Source of the DNA: SIG603 sp964369225
GTDB lineage: Bacteria; Bacillota; Clostridia; Oscillospirales; Acutalibacteraceae
Direction of reading: 5' to 3'
NCBI GenBank assembly: GCA_964369225.1
Contig: CAYJER010000002.1
Coordinates: 1 to 64,000, forward strand
Length of the DNA: 64,000 nt
Shown here: positions 43,373-50,715 of the stretch, in pieces
Position numbering within the stretch: the stretch's first letter is position 1
Layout: the number at the start of each line of letters is the position of its first letter
Program-made: the position numbers and the translations under genes
Notes under the pieces: model-generated
Told to the model about the DNA's origin: nothing
The model's database searches: none
What the model saw: only the letters and a program-made list of their open reading frames with translations

Positions 43373-43817
43373 TTTCATTACCTCTTTCTATTTCCATCAT
43401 TAAATCGACTCGTCTTTGGTGTCGTCCGCCCTCAAATTCTGTGTGTAAAAATACTTTTATAATTTGTTTTGCTGTTTCAGCAGAAACGTAAGTAGCTCCC
43501 ATACAAAGCACATTAGCATTGTTGTGTCTTCTTGTCATCTCTGCTCCGTGTAAATCAACACAAAGAGCTGCCCTTATTCCCTTGACTTTATTCGCAGACA
43601 TAGACACGCCTATTCCACTAGTGCAAAGCACTATTCCAAAATCTGCTTCTTCATTTGAAACAGTAGTAGCAACCTCTTTTGCAACTAGCGGATAATCTAC
43701 CGCATTACAGTCATAGCAACCGAAGTCTTTAACCTCGTAATTTTGCTCAATTAAGTATTTAGTTAGTTCGTTCTTAAGTTCGTATGCGCCATGATCGGCT
43801 CCAATTGATATTTTCAT
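43365..43817 (-). CDS. rpiB: Ribose-5-phosphate isomerase B
   Basis: A 150-residue RpiB/LacAB-type isomerase interconverting ribose 5-phosphate and ribulose 5-phosphate. Diagnostic features are IGADHGAYELK at the start, FGIVLCTSGIGVSMSANKVKGIRAAL near residue 60 (active Cys in LCTSGIG), and RRHNNANVLCMGA near 100. It provides PRPP precursor for upp, which overlaps it. The ATG has no recognisable Shine-Dalgarno site; it overlaps (ATGA) the stop of a short open frame ending KMTISL, so coupled translation is possible. Confidence 0.94.
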   Translation of the reverse strand: MKISIGADHGAYELKNELTKYLIEQNYEVKDFGCYDCNAVDYPLVAKEVATTVSNEEADFGIVLCTSGIGVSMSANKVKGIRAALCVDLHGAEMTRRHNNANVLCMGATYVSAETAKQIIKVFLHTEFEGGRHQRRVDLMMEIERGNEND

Positions 43818-43830
43818 AACGATATTGTCA

Positions 43831-43880
43831 TTTTTACCGCATCAAGTTCGGTAAAAATTGAGGGGTGTTCCTCGTGACAT
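43831..43880 (-). promoter_or_regulatory. Structured tsaB-rpiB junction: hairpins and short overlapping frames
   Basis: TTTTTACCG (43831-43839) and CGGTAAAAA (43849-43857) form a 9-bp inverted repeat, and GAGG…CCCTC a small hairpin beside it. On the minus strand AAAGGAG is followed after one base by an ATG opening a 12-codon frame (43880-43842). In another frame, a 22-codon stretch without stops (ECHEEHPSIFTELDAVKM…) ends in a TGA overlapping the rpiB ATG. It could be a leader peptide, a gene remnant or an RNA structure controlling rpiB-upp. Confidence 0.4.
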
Positions 43881-43893
43881 TCTCCTTTCTTTT

Positions 43894-44586
43894 TTAATTG
43901 AAAACCTGTTTTTCTAATCTTTGAAGACGTTCTCTTTCTGCCTGTGGTAGTTGTAGATATTCAGGTCTTAAATCATCCAATCCAGTAGTATTTTTTCCCT
44001 TACCGGCCAATAATACAGATATTCCATCTATATATCTTAATTCTTGTGCAACTGCCATTGGAGCATATTTTTCATATTCTTTTAAGAATGGTTCTACCCC
44101 ATCCCCTAATAATAATATGTCTTTGTCGCTACACTCCAAAACTTTAGAAATACTCTCAAAGTCTAGGCAGTTATCGTCTGTGAGCCTTGTTATCTCATTG
44201 TTTTTCAGCTCAAAAAGAGCAGTATACGCCCTTTTAAGCCTAGCATCAAGCATAGGGCAAATCATGTATTCACCACTAAAAGCGACTAAATTATAGGCTA
44301 ATGCCTCTAAGGATGAAACCTCTACACAATCTATATTTTCAGCTAGTGCAAGACCTTTTGCTATTGATACTGCTATTCTAACCCCTGTAAATGAACCTGG
44401 CCCTACAGTGACAATTATTTTCTCAAGTGGCTTTTTACCGCTTAAATTAATCGCCTGTTCTATCATTGGCATAAGGGTTTGACTATGTGTAAGCCCTGCA
44501 TTAAGTAGGGAGTTATAAACAATTTTATCATTGTCAGCTAGTGCAACACAAGCTGTTGCGGTTGAACTGTCTATGGCTAAAATCAA
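43894..44586 (-). CDS. tsaB: tRNA threonylcarbamoyladenosine (t6A) biosynthesis protein TsaB
   Basis: A 230-residue ASKHA-fold protein with the TsaB start (ILAIDSSTATACVALAD), THSQTLMPMI near residue 35 and VGPGSFTGVRIAVSIAKGLA near 60. It lacks the metal-binding His pair of TsaD and serves as its scaffold in t6A37 formation on ANN-decoding tRNAs. It overlaps tsaE by 4 nt (ATGA type). RimI and TsaD, often adjacent, are absent here. Confidence 0.94.
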   Translation of the reverse strand: MILAIDSSTATACVALADNDKIVYNSLLNAGLTHSQTLMPMIEQAINLSGKKPLEKIIVTVGPGSFTGVRIAVSIAKGLALAENIDCVEVSSLEALAYNLVAFSGEYMICPMLDARLKRAYTALFELKNNEITRLTDDNCLDFESISKVLECSDKDILLLGDGVEPFLKEYEKYAPMAVAQELRYIDGISVLLAGKGKNTTGLDDLRPEYLQLPQAERERLQRLEKQVFN

Positions 44587-45011
44587 AAATCCACCCCCTT
44601 TATATTAAAAATTCTTTGGTTTTCATGCTCGCCTAACCTAATATCTATAAATATAGTGTTATCAGGTAAAGCCTCTGTTATGTTTTCGCTCCACTCAATC
44701 AGCATTACAGCACCTGTCTCAAGGTAGTCAAAAAAACCTGTAGAGTATAGATCATCTATAGAGAAAATTCTATACATATCAAAGTGATACACAGTAAATT
44801 CTTTAGTGCTATACTCATTCATAATTGCAAATGTAGGGCTTGAAACTACATCTGCACCGCCTAATGCCGTTACAAAGGCACGTGTAAATGCAGTTTTCCC
44901 CATTCCCATAGAACCAGAAAACGCAATTATGTCGTTTGGCTTTATTTTTTGAGCTATTTCAAAAGCTAGCTTAGCTGTCTCGGTTTCGCTATTGCTTATA
45001 AATTCTTTCAT
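44583..45011 (-). CDS. tsaE: t6A biosynthesis ATPase TsaE
   Basis: A 142-residue P-loop ATPase with Walker A GSMGMGKTAF near residue 35, SSPTFAIMNEY near 57, and YHFDMYRI and LIEWSENI downstream. It drives turnover of the TsaB-TsaD complex. Its ATG follows the fhs stop codon without any gap (TAA then ATG) and has no strong Shine-Dalgarno of its own, so it probably depends on fhs translation. Confidence 0.94.
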   Translation of the reverse strand: MKEFISNSETETAKLAFEIAQKIKPNDIIAFSGSMGMGKTAFTRAFVTALGGADVVSSPTFAIMNEYSTKEFTVYHFDMYRIFSIDDLYSTGFFDYLETGAVMLIEWSENITEALPDNTIFIDIRLGEHENQRIFNIKGVDF

Positions 45012-46682
45012 TTAGAATAACCCGTGAATTACTGCATTTTCATCTACATCAATTTTTTCAGCAGCTGGAACTTTAGGTAATCCTGGCATTGTCATAATGT
45101 CGCCTGCAAACGCAACTACAAAACCAGCACCGTTTGAAAGTCTAAGATTTTTAATAGTCAATGTGAAATCAGTAGGTCTACCTAGTAGGCTTGGGTCGTC
45201 TGAAAGTGAGTATTGAGTTTTTGCAATGCAGACAGGTAATTTATCTCCACCTAATTTGTTTATCTCTGCAATTGTCTTCTTAGCAACATTTGTAAAATTA
45301 ACAGCAGTAGCTCCATAAATCTCTTTAGCTATGGTCTCAATTTTCTCTTCAATACTTAAATCTAATGAATAAATTGGTGCATAGTTGCTTTCTGTAGAGT
45401 CTATAACATCACAAACTGTCTCAGCTAGAGAGACACCACCCTCTCCACCTTTTGCGAAAACTTCTGATAAAGCATACTTTACGCCGAGTGATTTACAACA
45501 ATCGTCTATAACCTTAATCTCGTTTTCTGTATCTGTATGGAAACGATTTATCGCTACAACTACAGGCACACCATATTTGTGCATGTTCTCTACATGTGCT
45601 TTTAGATTGATTATTCCATTTTCTAATGCTTCAACATTCTCTGTAACTAAATCAGCCTTTGCAACTCCGCCATTATATTTTAAGGCTCTAACTGTTGCAA
45701 CTATAACTATACAATCTGGTTTAAGGTCTGCTAGTCTACATTTGATATCAAGGAATTTTTCGGCTCCTAAATCAGCACCAAATCCAGCCTCTGTTATACA
45801 ATAGTCAGCTAGTTTTAATGCAAGTTTTGTAGCTCTTACAGAGTTACAACCGTGTGCAATGTTGGCAAAAGGTCCGCCGTGCATGATAGCAGCAGTTCCT
45901 TCTAATGTTTGAACTAGGTTAGGGTCTATTGCATCTTTTAAAAGTGCAGCCATAGCACCATCAGCCTTGATATCTCTTGCATATACAGCCTCACCGCTTC
46001 TTGTGTAAGCGATTAGTATATTTCCTAGTCTTTCTTTAAGGTCGATAGCATCTTTTGAAAGGCAAAGTATAGCCATAACTTCACTGGCAACAGTTATTAT
46101 AAAGCCATCTTCACGTGGAACTCCGTTTATCTTGCCACCAAGACCTATAACTATATCTCTTAACGCCCTGTCGTTCATATCAAGGCAACGTTTAATTTCT
46201 ATTCTTCTTTCGTCTATATCAAGCGCATTTCCTTGTTGCATATGGTTGTCAAGCATTGCACAGCATAGATTATTTGCAGACGTAATTGCGTGCATGTCGC
46301 CTGTAAAGTGTAGGTTTATTTCTTCCATTGGAAGAACTTGAGCATAACCACCGCCGGCCGCTCCGCCTTTAACACCGAACACTGGTCCTAGCGAAGGTTC
46401 TCTAAGTGCGATTACAGCGTCTTTGCCTATTTTAGCCATTGCTTGTCCTAAACCGACTGTAGTGGTGGTCTTGCCCTCACCAGCAGGTGTTGGGTTTATA
46501 GCAGTTACTAATATAAGTTTTCCGTCTTTAGTATCTTTAGTACGCTTAAAGATTTTCTCGTTAAGCTTAGCTTTATATCTTCCGTATGGTTCTAGTTCGT
46601 CTTCTATAATTTTTAAATCATTTGCAATTTTACTAATTGGTATTAACTCAGCATTTTGAGCTATTTCTATATCTGTTAGCAT
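45012..46682 (-). CDS. fhs: Formate-tetrahydrofolate ligase
   Basis: A 556-residue enzyme that makes 10-formyl-THF from formate, ATP and THF; it feeds one-carbon metabolism and, in acetogens, the Wood-Ljungdahl methyl branch. Motifs: TPAGEGKTTTTVGLGQAM (nucleotide loop, near 65), REPSLGPVFGVKGGAAGGGYAQV (near 97), HGGPFANIAHGCNS (near 270), and the C-terminal GAGFVVAFAGDIMTMPGLPKVPAA. The start has GGAGGT 8 nt upstream. No other pathway genes are in the window. Confidence 0.97.
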   Translation of the reverse strand: MLTDIEIAQNAELIPISKIANDLKIIEDELEPYGRYKAKLNEKIFKRTKDTKDGKLILVTAINPTPAGEGKTTTTVGLGQAMAKIGKDAVIALREPSLGPVFGVKGGAAGGGYAQVLPMEEINLHFTGDMHAITSANNLCCAMLDNHMQQGNALDIDERRIEIKRCLDMNDRALRDIVIGLGGKINGVPREDGFIITVASEVMAILCLSKDAIDLKERLGNILIAYTRSGEAVYARDIKADGAMAALLKDAIDPNLVQTLEGTAAIMHGGPFANIAHGCNSVRATKLALKLADYCITEAGFGADLGAEKFLDIKCRLADLKPDCIVIVATVRALKYNGGVAKADLVTENVEALENGIINLKAHVENMHKYGVPVVVAINRFHTDTENEIKVIDDCCKSLGVKYALSEVFAKGGEGGVSLAETVCDVIDSTESNYAPIYSLDLSIEEKIETIAKEIYGATAVNFTNVAKKTIAEINKLGGDKLPVCIAKTQYSLSDDPSLLGRPTDFTLTIKNLRLSNGAGFVVAFAGDIMTMPGLPKVPAAEKIDVDENAVIHGLF

Positions 46683-46723
46683 TATGCTACCTCCAAAAGA
46701 TTAATTTTTCTTTATTATAATAC

Positions 46724-46729
46724 AAATTT
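46724..46729 (-). promoter_or_regulatory. -10 box of the fhs-tsaE-tsaB promoter
   Basis: TATAAT on the minus strand about 40 nt upstream of fhs (coordinates good to a few bases); TTTACT lies 17 nt further upstream as a weak -35. The region is shared with the divergent rodA-like promoter. Confidence 0.45.
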
Positions 46730-46760
46730 ATTAATTAGTAAAGTAAATATCAAAAATTTG

Positions 46761-46789
46761 TTGAATGAAATACAATTATGTGTTAGAAT
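46761..46789 (+). promoter_or_regulatory. Promoter of the RodA/FtsW gene
   Basis: TTGAAT (46761-46766), a 17-nt spacer and TAGAAT (46784-46789), 28 nt upstream of the start codon, with TTAGGAG as Shine-Dalgarno. Confidence 0.7.
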
Positions 46790-46817
46790 ATATCTATTAA
46801 TAGGTTAGGAGCTTTAT

Positions 46818-48020
46818 ATGAGACAAAACAGGTATAAAAATTATTTTTTAGATTATATAAACAGATTGGACAAAACTTTATTGGCTATAGTGCTGTTTAT
46901 TTCAAGTTTTGGACTGTTGTTGCTTGACAGTGTTTCACGTGCAACAGAGTCAAATTATTTTGATGTGCAATTAATGTCGGTTATTATTGGATTTTTTGGA
47001 ATTTTAGTTTTAACCTTTATAGATTACAATTCAATTGCGAACTTTTGGATATTGATAGCAGGTGTATCAATTTTTTTAATGATATACACGATATTTTTCG
47101 GAATAAACATAGTTGGCTCTGGTGGAGTAGATGCAACTGCATGGATAAATATTTTCGGCAGAAGCTTTCAAACCTCTGAATTAGTTAAAATTGCCTTTAT
47201 GATAACATTTGCAAAACATGCAAGCATTTTAAATGAGAAAGATAAAATAAATCATCCTTTATATTTATTGGTTTTATGTGTCCATGCTGGCGTGCCTGTT
47301 CTGCTTTGTAACGCACAAGGAGACGACGGCGCTGGTGTAGTATTTGCAGCTATGTTTTTGGTTATGGCATATATTGCAGGCGTAAAAACAAGATATTTTG
47401 TCATATTAGGTGTGCTAGCTATTATTTTAGTCCCAGTTTTATGGAACTTCGTTTTAAACGATTACCAGAAACTGAGATTCACTGCGGTTTATAATCTTGA
47501 TGATCCAGCAGTAAGACTTAATGAAGGTTACCAACAGTATCAGGCTAGAATATCTATTGCAAGCGGTGGTTTGTTTGGACAAGGACTTTACAACGGACCT
47601 AGAGTTGAATCTAACCTTGTTACATTTCAGCACAGTGATTTTATATTCTCGGTAGTTGGTGAAGAATTAGGCTTTTTGGGCTGTCTTCTTGTAATTTTAA
47701 GCCTTGTAGCCTTGATGTGGAGAACAATTTATATCGCCAAAAATTCAAGAGACGACACAGGCAAAATTATGGCATTTGGATTTTTAGGCCTTATTATGCT
47801 CCAAACAATTTCAAATATTGGAATGTGTCTTGCGCTCTTGCCTGTTATGGGTGTTACACTTCCTTTTTACAGCGCTGGAGGTTCTTCTGTACTGTGTATT
47901 TATCTAGGAGTAGGGTTGCTTGAATCTATTTATATGCACAAAGATGATGTAGGTGGAATTAGACTTAGAGCCAACAGAGTTAAAGAGCTATCTTACAAGG
48001 ATATTATCACAAAAATGTGA
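46818..48020 (+). CDS. RodA/FtsW/SpoVE-family peptidoglycan glycosyltransferase
   Basis: A 400-residue SEDS protein with about ten membrane helices that polymerises lipid II with a partner class B PBP. Family signatures: GRSFQTSELVKIAFMI near residue 113, NAQGDDGAGVVFAAMFL near 170 (the conserved catalytic Asp of SEDS proteins lies in this region), FIFSVVGEELGFLG near 275, and LPFYSAGGSSVL near 350. Which of RodA, FtsW or SpoVE it is cannot be decided; no PBP or murein gene is adjacent. It is transcribed alone. Confidence 0.9.
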   Translation: MRQNRYKNYFLDYINRLDKTLLAIVLFISSFGLLLLDSVSRATESNYFDVQLMSVIIGFFGILVLTFIDYNSIANFWILIAGVSIFLMIYTIFFGINIVGSGGVDATAWINIFGRSFQTSELVKIAFMITFAKHASILNEKDKINHPLYLLVLCVHAGVPVLLCNAQGDDGAGVVFAAMFLVMAYIAGVKTRYFVILGVLAIILVPVLWNFVLNDYQKLRFTAVYNLDDPAVRLNEGYQQYQARISIASGGLFGQGLYNGPRVESNLVTFQHSDFIFSVVGEELGFLGCLLVILSLVALMWRTIYIAKNSRDDTGKIMAFGFLGLIMLQTISNIGMCLALLPVMGVTLPFYSAGGSSVLCIYLGVGLLESIYMHKDDVGGIRLRANRVKELSYKDIITKM

Positions 48021-48055
48021 CATAATTTTTTAGTATTCAACTTATAAATATATAT

Positions 48056-48100
48056 AAGCCTATATTGTTACAATAATTAGCAATATAGGCTTGCTTTTTT
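48056..48100 (+). terminator. Terminator of the RodA/FtsW gene
   Basis: A perfect 12-bp stem AAGCCTATATTG (48056-48067) with CAATATAGGCTT (48081-48092), followed by GCTTTTTT. Confidence 0.92.
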
Positions 48101-48187
48101 CTTTAATAGAGTATAAAATATATAGGTTGCAAATATTTTGTAAAACAAATAAATTAATGTAAGAGACGAACCTCAAGCCTTAGAACT

Positions 48188-48364
48188 CAGTGAAGAGTGA
48201 AAAATGAATAGTGAAAAGTTGATGTGAAAATCCTTGCGGATTTTTTGATTAAAAACTTTTTAAATGAAATTTATTGAAATATTGTACGGTAGGGTTTTCT
48301 TTCCCCCAAAAAACTAGCGGTTTTAGCTAACTTCCAACAAGACGGAAAGCCCGTCCCCACAATG
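48188..48364 (+). repeat. Interspersed repeat, copy C
   Basis: The plus strand carries the A-rich lead (AGTGAAGAGTGAAAAATGAA), hairpin AAAATCC-TTGC-GGATTTTTTG (48237-48252), an AT stretch and a distal module with GACGGAAAGCCCGTCCCC. It has the same relative orientation to the upstream gene as copies A and B, here behind the RodA/FtsW gene and its own terminator. Otherwise 48101-48391 holds no gene. Confidence 0.82.
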
Positions 48365-48391
48365 CTTTAGTTTAATCAAGGAGATTTATAA

Positions 48392-49948
48392 ATGAGTATA
48401 TTAAACGTTAAAAATTTGACTCATGGTTTTGGTGACAGAGCCATATTAAACAATGTAAGTTTTAGACTTCTAAAAGGTGAGCATGTAGGATTTATCGGCG
48501 CTAATGGCGAGGGTAAGTCCACATTTATGAACATAATTACAGGAAGCTTAGCTCCTGACGAAGGTGAAATTGAATGGAGCAAAAATGTAAAAGTCGGCTA
48601 CTTAGACCAACACACAGTGCTTGAAAAAGGTCTTAGTATTAGAGATGTTCTGAAAAATGCCTTTGCACCACTCTTTGAGCTTGAGAATAAAATGAATGAC
48701 ATCTGCGACAAGATGGGCGATGCAGATTCAGAAGCTTTAGATGCAATGATGGAAGAGCTAGGTGAAATTCAAGAAATCCTTAATATCAAAGACTTCTATT
48801 TTATAGACTCAAAGGTAGAAGAAGTAGGAAGAGCATTAGGTCTTGAAGATTTAGGACTAGATAAAGATGTAACAGAGCTTAGCGGTGGTCAGCGTACAAA
48901 GGTTTTACTAGGTAAATTGCTTTTAGAAAAACCAGATATTTTACTTCTTGACGAGCCAACCAACTATCTTGACGAGAGCCATATTGAATGGCTTAAAAGA
49001 TATTTGATTGAATATGAGAACGCATTTATTCTTATATCTCATGACATTCCATTTTTAAACTCTGTAATTAACTTAATTTATCATGTAGAAAACGCTGAAC
49101 TTACTAGATATGTTGGAGATTACAGCAAGTTTGAAGAAGTGTATGCCATGAAAAGAAGTCAGCTAGAGGCTGCCTATAAAAAGCAACAACAAGAAATTGA
49201 CGAACTTAAAGACTTTGTTGCAAGAAATAAAGCAAGAGTTTCAACTAGAAACATGGCGATGTCAAGACAAAAGAAACTTGACAAAATGGATGTAATCGAG
49301 CTTGCTAAGGATAAGCCAAAACCAGAGTTTAACTTTAAACTAGCAAGAACAGCAGGCAAATATATATTTCAAACTAAAAACTTAGTTATAGGTTATGAAA
49401 CTCCGCTTTCAAAACCGTTAACTCTTGAAATGGAGCGAGGACAAAAGATAGTTTTAACAGGTGCAAACGGTATAGGTAAAACTACCTTACTAAAAAGCAT
49501 TATGGGAGAGATAAAACCTATTAGTGGTAGCACTGAACTAGGTGATTATTTACATATAGGATATTTTGAGCAAGAGAAGAAATATCAAGATGATACAACT
49601 TGTATAGATGAAGTTTGGAGAGAGTTTCCATCACTTACACAGCGAGAAGTAAGAGCGGCTCTAGCAAAATGCGGACTTACAACAAAACATATAGAGAGCA
49701 TGGTTAAAGTTTTAAGCGGTGGCGAGCAGGCAAAAGTTAGGCTCTGTAAGCTAATAAACAACGAGACCAATGTTCTACTCCTAGACGAGCCTACAAACCA
49801 CTTAGATGTAGATGCTAAAGAGGAGCTAAAAAAGGCCTTGATAGAATACAAGGGAAGTATTTTACTTATATGCCATGAGCCAGAATTTTATAATGCTATA
49901 GGTGCTACTGTTTGGAATTGTGAAACTTGGACAACAAAACAATTTTAA
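48392..49948 (+). CDS. ABC-F family ATPase
   Basis: A 518-residue soluble protein with two ATPase domains and no membrane part. Site 1 has GANGEGKST and LSGGQRTKVLLGKLLLEKPDILLLDEPTNYLD; site 2 has GANGIGKTT and LSGGEQAKVRLCKLINNETNVLLLDEPTNHLD. The linker between them (about 235-320) is Lys/Arg-rich and helical, as in ABC-F proteins that enter the ribosomal E site to relieve stalling or antibiotic block. The subclass resembles YbiT/YkpA-like housekeeping members; resistance specificity is not evident. AAGGAGA lies 8 nt upstream. The acetate-transporter-like gene follows. Confidence 0.92.
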   Translation: MSILNVKNLTHGFGDRAILNNVSFRLLKGEHVGFIGANGEGKSTFMNIITGSLAPDEGEIEWSKNVKVGYLDQHTVLEKGLSIRDVLKNAFAPLFELENKMNDICDKMGDADSEALDAMMEELGEIQEILNIKDFYFIDSKVEEVGRALGLEDLGLDKDVTELSGGQRTKVLLGKLLLEKPDILLLDEPTNYLDESHIEWLKRYLIEYENAFILISHDIPFLNSVINLIYHVENAELTRYVGDYSKFEEVYAMKRSQLEAAYKKQQQEIDELKDFVARNKARVSTRNMAMSRQKKLDKMDVIELAKDKPKPEFNFKLARTAGKYIFQTKNLVIGYETPLSKPLTLEMERGQKIVLTGANGIGKTTLLKSIMGEIKPISGSTELGDYLHIGYFEQEKKYQDDTTCIDEVWREFPSLTQREVRAALAKCGLTTKHIESMVKVLSGGEQAKVRLCKLINNETNVLLLDEPTNHLDVDAKEELKKALIEYKGSILLICHEPEFYNAIGATVWNCETWTTKQF

Positions 49949-49966
49949 TTTTGAAAGGGAATGAAC

Positions 49967-50593
49967 ATGTCAACAACTAACACAAACTCGAAAGTAACTG
50001 TAATTCAATCAAACCTTGCAAATCCATCTGCAATAGGACTTTTTGGTCTTGCAATGGTAACACTGGTAGCCTCTTCTCAAAAACTAGGGCTAACAGACGG
50101 AAACTCACTAATAATACCATGGGCAATATTTTTAGGAGCGTTGGCACAAATATATGCTTCAATTGTAGATTTAAAGCTTAACAACACATTTGGAGCTACT
50201 GCATTTGGTGGATACGGTTTCTTCTGGCTAGGAGTTGCCACAACTTGGATGATAAACTATGGAATGTTCGGTGAGACAATGGCACAGAACGCTGATATGA
50301 ACCAATTAGGTGTGGCGTTTTTAGGATACTTAATATTCACACTTATAATGACAATTGGCTCAATGGGAACTAACAAAGTTTTATTTATAATCTTTGTTTT
50401 AATCGACTTCTTGTTCTTAGGTTTAACTCTTAGCACATTTGGAATTATGGAGCATGAGACTCATATGTTAGCAGCTGTAGCAGAGTTATTAATAGCTTTA
50501 GTTTCATTTTATGGAGTTGGGGCAAATGTGCTTAACACACAGTTTAAAAAGACAATTCTACCAGTTGGAAAAGCATTTAATATCTTTAAATAA
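49967..50593 (+). CDS. GPR1/FUN34/YaaH (SatP-like) acetate/succinate transporter family protein
   Basis: A 208-residue protein with six membrane helices. It begins with the family motif NPSAIGLFGLAMVTL near residue 18 and contains GGYGFFWLGVATTW in the middle helices. Family members move acetate or succinate by proton symport or as channels, fitting a fermenting anaerobe. I chose the ATG at 49967 because AAAGGGA is 7 nt upstream; the earlier ATG at 49961 is directly against that site. It is followed by its own terminator and lies 18 nt after the ABC-F gene, so they may be co-transcribed. Confidence 0.9.
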   Translation: MSTTNTNSKVTVIQSNLANPSAIGLFGLAMVTLVASSQKLGLTDGNSLIIPWAIFLGALAQIYASIVDLKLNNTFGATAFGGYGFFWLGVATTWMINYGMFGETMAQNADMNQLGVAFLGYLIFTLIMTIGSMGTNKVLFIIFVLIDFLFLGLTLSTFGIMEHETHMLAAVAELLIALVSFYGVGANVLNTQFKKTILPVGKAFNIFK

Positions 50594-50610
50594 TTAATAT
50601 ATTTTATAAT

Positions 50611-50650
50611 AAAACAAACTATCACCCCAAAAAGTGTTAGTTTGTTTTTA
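50611..50650 (+). terminator. Terminator of the ABC-F / acetate-transporter operon
   Basis: A stem of about 15 bp with one mismatch (AAAACAAACTATCAC with GTGTTAGTTTGTTTT) ending in a T-rich tail. Confidence 0.85.
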
Positions 50651-50687
50651 TATTATATGATACTATATCATTATACTAGTAAAACAA

Positions 50688-50710
50688 AAGGGCTACATAA
50701 CATAGCCCTT
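50688..50710 (-). terminator. Terminator of the clpE-like gene
   Basis: An 8-bp stem AAGGGCTA/TAGCCCTT (50688-50695 with 50703-50710), followed on the minus strand by TTTGTTTTAC; it lies 6 nt after the stop codon. Confidence 0.85.
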
Positions 50711-50715
50711 AAAAT

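Noticed and set aside
43842..43880. Confident 12-residue leader peptide gene
   Set aside because: The AGGAG site is only one base from the ATG, too close for efficient starts; kept only as a tentative regulatory feature.
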